A DNA stretch of 64,000 nucleotides from Nocardia sp. NBC_01503 (GTDB taxonomy: Bacteria; Actinomycetota; Actinomycetes; Mycobacteriales; Mycobacteriaceae). Under the pieces are notes generated by a model. That model ran no database searches and had not been told where the DNA came from. It saw nothing but the letters and a program-made list of their open reading frames with translations. Position 1 is the first letter of the stretch; every line of letters begins with the position of its first letter. A program made the position numbers and the translations under genes. Shown here piece by piece: positions 9,100-17,102 of the stretch. The stretch covers positions 3,100,001 through 3,164,000 of the forward strand of contig NZ_CP109596.1 in assembly GCF_036327755.1 (NCBI RefSeq). Direction: 5' to 3'.

Positions 9100-9217
9100 C
9101 GTGACTCCCTGGTTCGTTCTGTGGGCTGGGCCTAATCAGCTTAAGCCTCGCATGTCCCGGATCGCCGATGTTCGGGACCGGCCCGGTGCCGACGACCAAC
9201 TTCCGGGAAGCAGCAGA

Positions 9218-10573
9218 ATGGAACATATGGAGCAACCTGCCGGCAGTGCCGGGGTCCTGGAAACCAGCGGGCGTGCGTCGCAGCCCGCCCCCGCGCCGGG
9301 TGGAGCCTTCGCCGATCTGCTCGGCGATGAAGGCAAGGCCAAAGACCTCTGGCGGATGAAGGCCATAGCCACCGCGTTCCTGGCGGCGGCGACGGTGATC
9401 TACCTGTTCTGCCGCTGGACCGAATCACGCGGTGCGGGCGGTGACTGGGTCGGCTATGTGCGGGCCGCGTCCGAGGCGGGCATGGTCGGCGCGCTCGCCG
9501 ACTGGTTCGCGGTGACGGCGCTGTTCCGGCATCCGCTCGGCCTGCCGATTCCGCACACCGCCATCATCCGGAAGAAGAAGGATCAACTCGGCGCGGGTCT
9601 CGGTGATTTCGTGCGCACCAATTTCCTCTCACCCGATGTGGTGGTGACGAAATTGAACTCCGCGCAGATCTCCTTCCGGCTCGGCCGCTGGATGGCCGAT
9701 CCGGCACACGCCGAACGCGTGGCCGAGGAGAGCGCCACCATTCTCAACGCGGTCATCGGTGTGCTGCGCGATGAGGATGTCGAGCAGATCATCGATCAGA
9801 CGATCGTGAAGCGGGTGGCCGAACCGCTCTGGGGTCCACCGCTGGGCAAGGTGCTCAAGGAGCTGATCGCCGACAATCGCCAGGCCCCGCTGCTGGATCT
9901 GCTAGCCGAGCGCGCACACCAGTGGGCCCTGGATTCGCAGGAGACCATCGATCGCATCGTGAACCGGGACGCACCCTCGTGGGCGCCCAAGTTCGTGAAT
10001 TCACTGCTCGCCGAACGTATCTACCGCGAGTTGGTGGAGTTCACCTGGAAGGTCCGCACCCAGCCCGAGCATGAGGTCCGGCAGGCCGCGAATCGCTTCC
10101 TGGAGGATTTCGCGCACGATCTGCAGTTCGACGACGCCATGATCAAGAAGGCGGAGCGGGTCAAATCCGAACTCATGGGCCGCGAGGAGATCACCGGTCT
10201 GGCGCATGCGACCTGGCGCGCCGCCAAGCGGATGATTCTGGAGTCCGCCGAGGATCCGAACTCCACGCTGCGCCGCAAGGTGGCCGAGAACGTGCGGAAC
10301 CTGGGGGAGCGGCTGTCGGCCGATGAGGGCATGCGTGCCAAAGTGGACGGGTGGCTGGAGCGTGGCGTGCGCTATCTGGTCCTGAACTACGGTGACGAAT
10401 TCGCCACTCTGGTCAGCGATACCGTTGCCCGGTGGGATGCCGACGAAGCCAGTCGCAAGATCGAATTGGCGGCCGGGCGTGATCTGCAATTCATCCGCAT
10501 CAATGGCACGGTGGTCGGTTCGCTGGCCGGGCTGGCGATCTACGCCGTTTCAAATTTGCTGTTCCATGGCTGA
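9218..10573 (+). CDS. DUF445 family membrane protein
   Basis: 451 residues. An N-terminal membrane helix (AIATAFLAAATVIYLFCRW), the conserved EAGMVGALADWFAVTALFRHP motif, IPHTAIIRKKKDQLGAGLG and a C-terminal membrane helix (VVGSLAGLAIYAVSNLLF) are the pattern of the DUF445/YheB-type family. Between them is a long helical region. Function unknown; envelope-associated in related bacteria. ATG 9218 is preceded by GGGAAG; an ATG at 9227 in the same frame is possible. Confidence 0.85.
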   Translation: MEHMEQPAGSAGVLETSGRASQPAPAPGGAFADLLGDEGKAKDLWRMKAIATAFLAAATVIYLFCRWTESRGAGGDWVGYVRAASEAGMVGALADWFAVTALFRHPLGLPIPHTAIIRKKKDQLGAGLGDFVRTNFLSPDVVVTKLNSAQISFRLGRWMADPAHAERVAEESATILNAVIGVLRDEDVEQIIDQTIVKRVAEPLWGPPLGKVLKELIADNRQAPLLDLLAERAHQWALDSQETIDRIVNRDAPSWAPKFVNSLLAERIYRELVEFTWKVRTQPEHEVRQAANRFLEDFAHDLQFDDAMIKKAERVKSELMGREEITGLAHATWRAAKRMILESAEDPNSTLRRKVAENVRNLGERLSADEGMRAKVDGWLERGVRYLVLNYGDEFATLVSDTVARWDADEASRKIELAAGRDLQFIRINGTVVGSLAGLAIYAVSNLLFHG

Positions 10574-10616
10574 TTCCGGTACCGCCGGACGTTTGCCGCA
10601 ATGGTGCTAGCAGAGC

Positions 10617-10647
10617 GCTTGCAAGAGTTAGCACCCCCCTTTAGAAT
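10617..10647 (+). promoter_or_regulatory. promoter with shared GCTTGC-N6-TAGCAC element, upstream of XRE-hbhA operon
   Basis: A -35 of TTGCAA (10619-10624) and a -10 of TAGAAT (10642-10647) are separated by 17 bp. The -35 lies inside GCTTGCAAGAGTTAGCAC (10617-10634), an element that recurs at 12388 and 13610. The outer bases also form a 7-bp inverted repeat: GGTGCTA at 10603-10609 and TAGCACC at 10629-10635. TGCTAGCA at 10605-10612 is itself palindromic. The arrangement suggests regulator binding over the promoter, possibly autoregulation by the XRE protein. Confidence 0.55.
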
Positions 10648-10675
10648 TGACCGCACAACCGCCGGAAGGTCAGTG

Positions 10676-11227
10676 ATGACACACGATCCCGAGGTTCCCG
10701 AATCGATCGACGGCACACAGGCGGAGACGTCCGCCGCCGACGAACGAGCGGGCCGCGTAGCCAACGCGGCGCACGACATCGGGGGCTTCATCCGCGCGCA
10801 GCGCGAGGCCGCTCAGGTCTCGTTGCGCCAGCTGGCCCAACTGGCGGGGGTGAGCAATCCGTATCTCAGTCAGATCGAGCGCGGACTGCGTAACCCGTCC
10901 GCCGAGGTACTCGCGCAGATCGCGAAGGGTCTGCGGGTCTCCTCGGAGGTCTTGTACATGCGGGCCGGGTACCTCGAACAGAGGCCGCACGGCCCGGTCC
11001 GGGACGCACTGCTCGCCGATACGGAGATCTCCGAGCGGCAGAAGCAGGTCCTCCTGGACATCTATGAATCGTTCCGCCGGGAAAACGCGGCGAACGAGGA
11101 CAGAGGGGACGCGACGAACCACACGGGGGGCGTTCCCGGGGGAAACAAGGGCAATGCCCTGAGGGACAACGAGGTTCCGAACGTTACTACCGAAGTTCCG
11201 CCACGCCAGGAGAACGAGACATCATGA
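10676..11227 (+). CDS. XRE-family transcriptional regulator (Rv0474-like)
   Basis: 183 residues. The HTH is at about residues 35-95: FIRAQREAAQVSLRQLAQLA, GVSNPYLSQIERGLRNPS and EVLAQIAKGLRVSSEVLYM. The tail is hydrophilic and carries glycine/asparagine-rich sequence. ATG 10676 follows GGAAGG; an adjacent GTG at 10673 is less likely. Its stop overlaps the hbhA start by four bases (ATGA), so the two are translationally coupled. The gene pair matches Rv0474-hbhA of M. tuberculosis as I recall it. Confidence 0.9.
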   Translation: MTHDPEVPESIDGTQAETSAADERAGRVANAAHDIGGFIRAQREAAQVSLRQLAQLAGVSNPYLSQIERGLRNPSAEVLAQIAKGLRVSSEVLYMRAGYLEQRPHGPVRDALLADTEISERQKQVLLDIYESFRRENAANEDRGDATNHTGGVPGGNKGNALRDNEVPNVTTEVPPRQENETS

Positions 11228-11892
11228 CTGAACCCACCATCACCGCCACCGTGACCAAGCCGCTCTACGCGACCGTCGGCGCGGGCGACGCCATCTACGC
11301 GTCGGTCCTGGACACCATCGAGAAGGTCCGCACCCGCGCCGCTTCCGCCGATGTGACCGGACGCGTCGAAGAGGCCCGCGAGCGTTTCGCGAACCTGCCC
11401 GCCGATGCCAAGGAGCAGGTCGAGGTCGTGCGTCAGCGCCTGGCCGCGCTGCCGTCCGAGCTGCCGGAGGACCTGGCCGGACTGCGTGAGAAGACCACCC
11501 CCGAGGAGCTGCGCAAGCTCGTCGACCAGTACTACCACCAGCTGCTCGACCTCTACACCGACCTGGCCGCGCGCGGCGAGGAGACCGTCGAGAAGCTCAA
11601 GACCGGCAACCCGGCCTTCGAGGAGCGTTTCGAGCAGGTCGAGACCCTCTACGCCGATCTGGTCAGTCAGGCCCAGGACGTGATCGGCAAGGTCTCCGAT
11701 CAGGTCGCCCCGCTGCTGGGCGGCGCCAAGGAAGAGGTCGCCGAGGTCGCGGACACCGTCGAGGCCGAGGTCGTCGCCGTGACCACCGAGTCCGAGCCCG
11801 CCCCGGTGGCCGAGGCCGCCCCGGCTCCGGCCAAGAAGGCGCCCGCCAAGAAGGCCCCGGCCAAGAAGGCCGCGCCCGCCGCCAAGAAGTAG
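11224..11892 (+). CDS. hbhA: heparin-binding hemagglutinin HbhA
   Basis: 222 residues. A long helical, coiled-coil-prone body rich in E, K, A and L (for example VEEARERFANLPADAKEQVE) precedes a C-terminal lysine-alanine-proline tail (KKAPAKKAPAKKAAPAAKK), the glycosaminoglycan-binding region of mycobacterial HbhA. It has no signal peptide, as in mycobacteria, where the protein is nevertheless surface-exposed and helps adhesion to epithelial cells. Lysine methylation of the tail is known in mycobacteria; here it is only possible. Coupled to the XRE gene by a 4-base overlap and followed by a hairpin at 11916. Confidence 0.93.
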   Translation: MTEPTITATVTKPLYATVGAGDAIYASVLDTIEKVRTRAASADVTGRVEEARERFANLPADAKEQVEVVRQRLAALPSELPEDLAGLREKTTPEELRKLVDQYYHQLLDLYTDLAARGEETVEKLKTGNPAFEERFEQVETLYADLVSQAQDVIGKVSDQVAPLLGGAKEEVAEVADTVEAEVVAVTTESEPAPVAEAAPAPAKKAPAKKAPAKKAAPAAKK

Positions 11893-11915
11893 TTCCGCGG
11901 CACGCGAAACAACCT

Positions 11916-11948
11916 GCGGCCCTCGCGCATTCGATGTGCGGGGGCCGC
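11916..11948 (+). terminator. hairpin after hbhA
   Basis: A 14-bp stem (GCGGCCCTCGCGCA against TGTGCGGGGGCCGC, two G-T pairs) with a TTCGA loop, 23 bp after the hbhA stop. No T-run follows, so it would be an I-shaped actinobacterial terminator or an mRNA 3'-stabilising hairpin. Confidence 0.6.
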
Positions 11949-12024
11949 GTTCGCCGGTACGGGCGCGAGTCCGGCCGCGAGTGCCGCGAATGGGCGGGGT
12001 TGTCCTCGTATGATGGGTCGGGTG

Positions 12025-12309
12025 ATGGGAATTCCCGGATTCATTCTGTCTGCGCTATTGCTGCTCGAGTTCGGCATGGTGGTGTTCGCGCTCGTGCATG
12101 CCCTGCGGCAGCGGCCGGACGCGTTCCCGGCGGTGGACAAGCTGACCAAACCGGTGTGGCTGGCCATTCTTGTGGCCTCGCTCGGTGCGCTGCTGTTGAT
12201 CAGGAACCCGGTCAATTTCCTCTGCCTCGCCGCGGTGATCGCCACCGGCGTATATCTCGCGGATGTGCGGCCCAAGGTGGACGAGGTGCAGCGCGGACCG
12301 CGCTGGTAG
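12025..12309 (+). CDS. DUF2516 small membrane protein (Rv0476-like)
   Basis: 94 residues with three hydrophobic segments: GFILSALLLLEFGMVVFALV, PVWLAILVASLGALLLI and FLCLAAVIATGVYLADVRP. The closing VYLADVRPKVDE is typical of the DUF2516 family. Starts at ATG 12025 (MGIPGF) or the ATG at 12010, five codons earlier; ribosome binding sites are weak for both. It follows hbhA as in M. tuberculosis. Function unknown. Confidence 0.85.
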   Translation: MGIPGFILSALLLLEFGMVVFALVHALRQRPDAFPAVDKLTKPVWLAILVASLGALLLIRNPVNFLCLAAVIATGVYLADVRPKVDEVQRGPRW

Positions 12310-12387
12310 TGCCGCGGTAAGCGACTGTTCGGTCGTCGTCCCTGCTCAGGGGCGGCGGCCGATTTTTTTCGCCAGATTCGGGTGAGT

Positions 12388-12405
12388 GCTTGCACTGGCT
12401 AGCAC
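12388..12405 (+). promoter_or_regulatory. shared GCTTGC-N6-TAGCAC element upstream of first tandem hydrolase
   Basis: GCTTGCACTGGCTAGCAC lies 51 bp before the ATG at 12457. It fits the elements at 10617 and 13610 at every fixed position. TTGCAC inside it could serve as a -35, with the weak CAGAGT at 12413-12418 as -10 at 17 bp. Confidence 0.5.
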
Positions 12406-12456
12406 GCTCCGGCAGAGTTACTGTATCGAGCAGTAACACAAAGGAGTGTGTCACCC

Positions 12457-13437
12457 ATGCGAGCAATGCTGCGAGCGCACCGGGCGAGCCTGCGGACCAA
12501 GACCTACGCCAACGCGGATCTGAATCCGCCCGCGGGTCCCTACGAGACCATCGAGGTCACCGGAACCGACGGCGCACGCCTGCGGGTACACGCCTACGGC
12601 CCCGCCGACGGCAACGTGCTGGTGCTGGTACACGGTTGGACCTGCTGCCTCGAATACTGGAATCCGCAGATCAACGCCTTCGCCGGTGAATACCGCGTGA
12701 TCGCCTACGACGTACGCGGACACGGTGAGAGCGAAGAGGGCAGCGCCCCGCTCACCACCGACCTACTCGCCGACGATCTGCAGGCCGTACTGGAAGCCGC
12801 ACTGCGGCCCGGTCAGCGCGCTGTTCTCGTCGGCCACAGCCTCGGCGGTATGACCGTGCAGGCCTGGGCCGGACGCCATTCCGGTCAGGTCGCCCAGCGC
12901 GCCGCGGCCGTCCTGCTCACCAATACCGCAGCGGGACAGCTCATTGCCGAGACCACGGTGGTGCCGTTCTTCAATCGCGGACCGCTGCGCCTGCCGTTCG
13001 CGGTGGGTCTGCTCGGGCTGAGCATGCCGATCCTGTTCCCCCTGGTGCATCCGGTGCGGTGGTTGTTCCGCCGGCAGATCATGAGCCTGGCCTCGGTCGG
13101 TGAGATCGCGACCTTCGCACAGAACATCGTGCGCTCCTGTCCGGCGCGCGTGCGCGGCCGTTTCGGCACGCTGCTCTCGCATCTGGATGTCGGGCGCGGT
13201 GCGGCGAAGCTGACCGTGCCGACCTCCTTGGTCGCGGGCTCGGCCGACGATATGACGCCGATCGTGCACACCGATCGCATTGCCGAAATGCTCCGGGAGA
13301 CGGGCAGTCTCGACGGTTATCTGATTCTGCCGACCGGACATCTCGGGAATGTCGAGGCGTACCAGGAGTTCAATGGCGAACTCGCGCGAGTTGCCCGCTC
13401 CGCCTTCGGGATTCCCGCGGCGGTCGTCGGCGCGTAG
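12457..13437 (+). CDS. alpha/beta-fold hydrolase (first of a tandem pair)
   Basis: 326 residues. Motifs in order: LVHGWTCCLEYWNPQ (oxyanion hole), YDVRGHGESE, the nucleophile elbow VGHSLGGMT (serine near 127), an acid in SADDMTP and the late histidine in LPTGHLGN. A hydrophobic stretch at about residues 175-205 (cap region, LPFAVGLLGLSMPILFPLV) suggests membrane contact or a lipid substrate. AAGGAG ends 10 nt before ATG 12457. It is about half identical to the next gene, shares the upstream CACAAAGGAGTG context and the GCTTGC element, and is absent from the M. tuberculosis locus as I recall it. Substrate unknown. Confidence 0.85.
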   Translation: MRAMLRAHRASLRTKTYANADLNPPAGPYETIEVTGTDGARLRVHAYGPADGNVLVLVHGWTCCLEYWNPQINAFAGEYRVIAYDVRGHGESEEGSAPLTTDLLADDLQAVLEAALRPGQRAVLVGHSLGGMTVQAWAGRHSGQVAQRAAAVLLTNTAAGQLIAETTVVPFFNRGPLRLPFAVGLLGLSMPILFPLVHPVRWLFRRQIMSLASVGEIATFAQNIVRSCPARVRGRFGTLLSHLDVGRGAAKLTVPTSLVAGSADDMTPIVHTDRIAEMLRETGSLDGYLILPTGHLGNVEAYQEFNGELARVARSAFGIPAAVVGA

Positions 13438-13609
13438 GTGGGGTTTTCACACCCTGGGGTTCCTTACTTTGGGCAGTAAACCGGCCCAGGATGTGTTGTA
13501 GGTAACAGCGGATACCTCGTTCCGCCGCCCGAATGGCGAATGTGGACCCGGCGGAGGGGGTATCCCAGGAAAGCGGGGCCGCATTGCGACAGGATCGAAA
13601 AAACCTGCC

Positions 13610-13627
13610 GCTTGCTCTAGCAAGCAC
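13610..13627 (+). promoter_or_regulatory. shared GCTTGC-N6-AAGCAC element upstream of second tandem hydrolase
   Basis: GCTTGCTCTAGCAAGCAC contains the perfect inverted repeat GCTTGC-TCTA-GCAAGC (13610-13625) and lies 44 bp before ATG 13672. Third occurrence of the element in 3 kb. The rest of the 228-bp gap 13438-13665 has no gene. Confidence 0.5.
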
Positions 13628-13671
13628 CATAGCTAGCGCGGTAGTGTGCCCTGGAACACAAAGGAGTGCTC

Positions 13672-14670
13672 ATGCTGGTAAAGCTGCCTGAGGCAGGTGC
13701 GGACATGATGACCGCGCCTTTTCGCGCCGCACTGCGGTCCCGCACCTACGCGACCGAGACGCTGAATACCCCGCCTCCCGCGCAGGTCATCCCCGTCACC
13801 ACCCGCGATGGCGCCAAGCTGCGCGTACACGCGTACGGCCCCGCCGACGGCGAGGTCATCGTGCTGGCGCACGGCTGGTCCTGCGCCATCGAATACTGGA
13901 ATCCGCAGATCAACGCCTTCGCCGGCGAATACCGCGTGATCGCCTTCGATCAGCGCGGCCACGGCGAGAGTGAGAGCGGCGCCCGGACCTTCGGCGCCGA
14001 ACAGCTCGCCGACGACTTCGCCGAGGTACTGGACGCGGTGCTGCGCCCGGGTCAACGCGCCACCCTGGTCGGGCACAGCATGGGCGGTATGACCATCCAG
14101 GCGTGGGCCCGGTACTACCCGGAGCAGGTCGCCGAGCGCGCGTCCGCGGTACTGCTGGCCACCACCGCCGCACGCCAGATTCCCAACCGCGCCACCGTGA
14201 TTCCGTTCTTCAATGAGCTGGTGCCCGCGCCGAGCTGGCTGGCTCGGGTGCTGTTCGGCACCCCGGTTCCGCTGCCCGGTGGGTCCGCCGTCGGCGCGAT
14301 CGCCAAGTACCGTCTGATGACCGGGGCCGCCACCGCGGACGAGATCGCCTTCGGTCTCTCCATCGTGCGCTCCTGCCGGCCGTCGGTGCGTGCCTCGGTG
14401 GCGCGTGGCCTGCTGAATCTCGATTTGCACGGTGCGGCAGCCGATCTCACGGTGCCGACCACCGTTATCGCGGGTTCGGCGGACCGGCTGCTGCCCGAGA
14501 TCCACTCGCGCGAGATCGCGGACACGCTCGCCGATGCGGGCTATCTCGACCGGTATGTCATTCTCCCCACCGGCCACCTGGTGAATATCGAAGCGCCCCA
14601 AGCGTTCAACGCCGAACTGCACCGGGTGATTCGTATGGGCCGCCGCGGCTTGGTCGCCGCTGCGGGCTGA
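13672..14670 (+). CDS. alpha/beta-fold hydrolase (second of a tandem pair)
   Basis: 332 residues, a paralog of the preceding gene. It shares HAYGPADGEVIVLAHGWSC, EYWNPQINAFAGEYRVIA, RGHGESESG, the elbow VGHSMGGMTIQAW, an acid in SADRLLPE and the histidine in LPTGHLVN. Starts at ATG 13672 with AAGGAG ending 5 nt upstream. The cap region differs most between the two, so their substrates may differ. Ends before a strong hairpin shared with purU. Confidence 0.85.
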   Translation: MLVKLPEAGADMMTAPFRAALRSRTYATETLNTPPPAQVIPVTTRDGAKLRVHAYGPADGEVIVLAHGWSCAIEYWNPQINAFAGEYRVIAFDQRGHGESESGARTFGAEQLADDFAEVLDAVLRPGQRATLVGHSMGGMTIQAWARYYPEQVAERASAVLLATTAARQIPNRATVIPFFNELVPAPSWLARVLFGTPVPLPGGSAVGAIAKYRLMTGAATADEIAFGLSIVRSCRPSVRASVARGLLNLDLHGAAADLTVPTTVIAGSADRLLPEIHSREIADTLADAGYLDRYVILPTGHLVNIEAPQAFNAELHRVIRMGRRGLVAAAG

Positions 14671-14692
14671 TACTCACCCTCCGGAAGTCGCG

Positions 14693-14724
14693 GTGCCCCT
14701 TCCACAATGGCGTGGGAGGGGCAC
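14693..14724. terminator. bidirectional hairpin terminator between hydrolase and purU
   Basis: A 13-bp stem (GTGCCCCTTCCAC against GTGGGAGGGGCAC, one wobble pair) with a 6-nt loop lies between two convergent genes, 22 and 11 bp from their ends. Confidence 0.75.
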
Positions 14725-14735
14725 TTCGGCGTTTG

Positions 14736-15626
14736 TCAGGAGAAGACGACCGTGCGGCGGCCGTGCACGAGGACGCGGCCTTCCAGATGCCAGCGCAGTC
14801 CGCGGGCCAGCACCACACGTTCGATATCGCGACCCTGGCGGACCATATCGTGCACGGTATCGGCGTGATCGATCCGGCTGACGTCCTGTTCCAGGATCGG
14901 CCCCGCGTCCAGTTCGGCGGTGACGTAGTGGCAGGTCGCGCCGATCAGCTTCACGCCCCGGGCGAAAGCCTGGTGATACGGGCGCGCGCCGACGAAAGAG
15001 GGCAGGAAGCTGTGATGGATGTTCAGCGCCTTGCCCGCCCAGTGCTCGCACAGCTCCTGCGGCAACACCTGCATGAATCGCGCGAGCACGACCGCGTGCG
15101 GATCGTGCGCGTCGACCAGTTCGCGGACCTCTTCGAAGGCCGGTCCGCGTTCGGCCGGATCCTTCGGGAAGGGCACGTGGTGGAAGGTGATGCCGTGCGC
15201 CTCGGTCATCTCGGCGAGATCGGGGTGGTTGCCGATGACGGCCTCGATGGTGGCGGGCAGCTCACCGCTGGCCGCGCGGCCGAGCAGATCGTGCAGGCAG
15301 TGCCCGTCCTTGCTGACCAGCAGTACCGCGCGACGGCGCTCGCCGGTGTCCAGTAGATCCCATTCGGTCTCCGGGCCGAGCTCGGCGGCGACGGCGGTGA
15401 AGCGGTCGCGCAGTTCGGTCAGATCGAACGGGACGGTGGCGGCCTTGATGGCCTGCCGGGTGAAGAACCAGCCGGTATCAAGGTCGGAGTGGTATCCGGC
15501 CTCCACGATCGAGCCGCCGAAATCGGCGATGAACGAGGTGATGCGGGCAATGATGCCCGGACGGTCCGGGCAGCCCAGGGTCAGCACATAGCGACGGTCA
15601 TCAGGGTTGCCGGGGGTCGAACTCAT
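14736..15626 (-). CDS. purU: formyltetrahydrofolate deformylase PurU
   Basis: 296 residues. Hydrolyses 10-formyltetrahydrofolate to formate and tetrahydrofolate, balancing the one-carbon pool and feeding formate to purine synthesis. An N-terminal ACT domain (YVLTLGCPDRPGIIARITSF) precedes the formyltransferase-fold catalytic domain, with LVSKDGHCLHDLL, the metal-independent active-site stretch NIHHSFLPSFVGARPYHQA, and GATCHYVTAELDAGPIL. Asn, His and Asp of the formyltransferase triad are all present. Length matches the family. Confidence 0.95.
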   Translation of the reverse strand: MSSTPGNPDDRRYVLTLGCPDRPGIIARITSFIADFGGSIVEAGYHSDLDTGWFFTRQAIKAATVPFDLTELRDRFTAVAAELGPETEWDLLDTGERRRAVLLVSKDGHCLHDLLGRAASGELPATIEAVIGNHPDLAEMTEAHGITFHHVPFPKDPAERGPAFEEVRELVDAHDPHAVVLARFMQVLPQELCEHWAGKALNIHHSFLPSFVGARPYHQAFARGVKLIGATCHYVTAELDAGPILEQDVSRIDHADTVHDMVRQGRDIERVVLARGLRWHLEGRVLVHGRRTVVFS

Positions 15627-15689
15627 ATCGAGCAGCTTATTCCGGCGGCACGGGCGGGCGGCGCTCGGCTCGGAGCCATTCGTCAGCCC

Positions 15690-15748
15690 AGGTCGCCGAC
15701 TGATTTCGTTCCGGTTGGGGTAACTCGTCGGGGACGCCCGAAATCGGT
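15690..15748 (-). repeat. dispersed intergenic repeat, copy 2 of 2
   Basis: The reverse complement begins ACCGATTTCGGGCGTCCCC and aligns with 8324-8380 over nearly its whole length. It lies between purU and the GNAT gene. The remaining bases of the 182-bp gap show no gene. Confidence 0.5.
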
Positions 15749-15808
15749 GTCGTGTCTGACCGGACTACGCGTGAGGGTCGTTCCACGGCTCTCGGCCGTG
15801 CGCCGAAG

Positions 15809-16372
15809 TCACAGGGAGGCGGGACCGTAGAAGGGGTCGGCGTAGCGGAATTCGCCCTTGATCTCGGAGTCGTAGGCGGCCAGTGGGCGAACCTGGAAAT
15901 GCGAGGTCCACTCCGGTTGATCGGGGACGATGCCGAGCCGGGTGCCCGGGACGAAGCCGAAGCGCGGGTAGTAGTCGAGGTGGCCGAGCAGTCCGACCAG
16001 GGGCTCGTCGAGGGCGTCGGCCGCGCCCAGCACCGCGTGCATGAGGGCCGAGCCGACGCCGTGGCGCTGTGCGTCCGCCCGCACCCCGATCGGGCCGAGG
16101 GCGAGCACCGGGAACGGTCCGATACCGGCCCGGGTGAGGCAGACGTGGCCGACGATGTCGTCGTGTGATTCGGCCACCATGGACAGGGTCGGCATCCAGC
16201 CGGAGTGGTCGCGGAGCAGCCGGACCAGCCCGACCTCGGGCGGATCGGCGGTGGGTGCGGTGGGGTCCGGCGGGCGGTCGCCATTGGCGTTCGCGTATTC
16301 GCGTGCGAAGGCGCTGCGGTGCACCGCGTCGATCGCGGCGGCGTCGCCGGTTCGTTCACGACGGATCAGCAC
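15809..16372 (-). CDS. GNAT-family N-acetyltransferase
   Basis: About 187 residues. The acetyl-CoA-binding motif A reads [20 protein letters not shown], preceded by [17 protein letters not shown] (strand 4), and followed by the family-typical [19 protein letters not shown]. The substrate (protein, small amine or antibiotic) cannot be told. The start is uncertain: GTG 16372 ([15 protein letters not shown]) fits other family members; an in-frame ATG at 16444 would overlap the deoC start on the other strand. Confidence 0.85.
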   Translation of the reverse strand: MLIRRERTGDAAAIDAVHRSAFAREYANANGDRPPDPTAPTADPPEVGLVRLLRDHSGWMPTLSMVAESHDDIVGHVCLTRAGIGPFPVLALGPIGVRADAQRHGVGSALMHAVLGAADALDEPLVGLLGHLDYYPRFGFVPGTRLGIVPDQPEWTSHFQVRPLAAYDSEIKGEFRYADPFYGPASL

Positions 16373-16442
16373 AAGTACGAGTGTGCGCGACAGCGGTGGT
16401 GACTCGCAACGAAATTCCGTATTGATGGCAAACTCACTGCTC

Positions 16443-17102
16443 ATGGCTGAGATTTCCCGTCGAGACGTGGCCGCGATGATCGACCACACCCTGCTCGCCC
16501 CCGAAGCAACCGCTTCGGATGTCGACGCGCTGATCGATGAGGCACGCGAACTAGGCGTGTTGGCAGTGTGCGTCTCACCGTCCATGTTGCCCGTGCGCGC
16601 GCCCGGACTCGTGGTGGCGGCCGTCGCGGGATTTCCCTCCGGCAAACATCATTCGCTGGTGAAGGGCGCGGAGGCGCGGCTCGCGGTGGAGCAGGGCGCG
16701 AACGAGGTCGATATGGTCATCGATGTGGGCGCGGCTCGCGCGGGCGATTACAACGCGGTACTCGGTGACATCATCACCGTGCGAGAAGCCATGGGGGACC
16801 GCGCACTTCTGAAGGTGATCATCGAATCGGCCGCGCTCACCGATGACCAGATCGTCGAGGTCTGCCGGGTCGCCGAACAGGCCGGAGCCGATTTCGTGAA
16901 GACCTCCACCGGTTTTCACCCCGCCGGTGGCGCCAGCGCGCACGCGGTGCGGCTCATGGCCGAAACCGTCGGCGACCGCCTCGGCGTCAAGGCCAGCGGC
17001 GGTATCCGCACCGCCGAGGCCGCGGCGGAGATGATCTCCGCCGGGGCAACTCGGTTGGGGCTCTCACGCTCTCGTGAGGTACTGCTCGGGTTTCCGTCCT
17101 AG
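16443..17102 (+). CDS. deoC: deoxyribose-phosphate aldolase DeoC
   Basis: 219 residues. Cleaves 2-deoxyribose-5-phosphate to glyceraldehyde-3-phosphate and acetaldehyde in nucleoside catabolism. [33 protein letters not shown], the Schiff-base lysine in DFVKTSTGF and the second active-site lysine in [11 protein letters not shown] are all present. ATG 16443 fits the family; an ATG six codons upstream (16425) is possible. Its TAG stop overlaps the stop of the convergent DUF2993 gene by three bases. Confidence 0.95.
   Translation: MAEISRRDVAAMIDHTLLAPEATASDVDALIDEARELGVLAVCVSPSMLPVRAPGLVVAAVAGFPSGKHHSLVKGAEARLAVEQGANEVDMVIDVGAARAGDYNAVLGDIITVREAMGDRALLKVIIESAALTDDQIVEVCRVAEQAGADFVKTSTGFHPAGGASAHAVRLMAETVGDRLGVKASGGIRTAEAAAEMISAGATRLGLSRSREVLLGFPS

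Noticed and set aside
12388..12405. HrcA/CIRCE-like element (TTAGCACTC-N9-GAGTGCTAA)
   Set aside because: The half sites and spacing do not match CIRCE; a shared, different motif at three promoters explains the sequence better.
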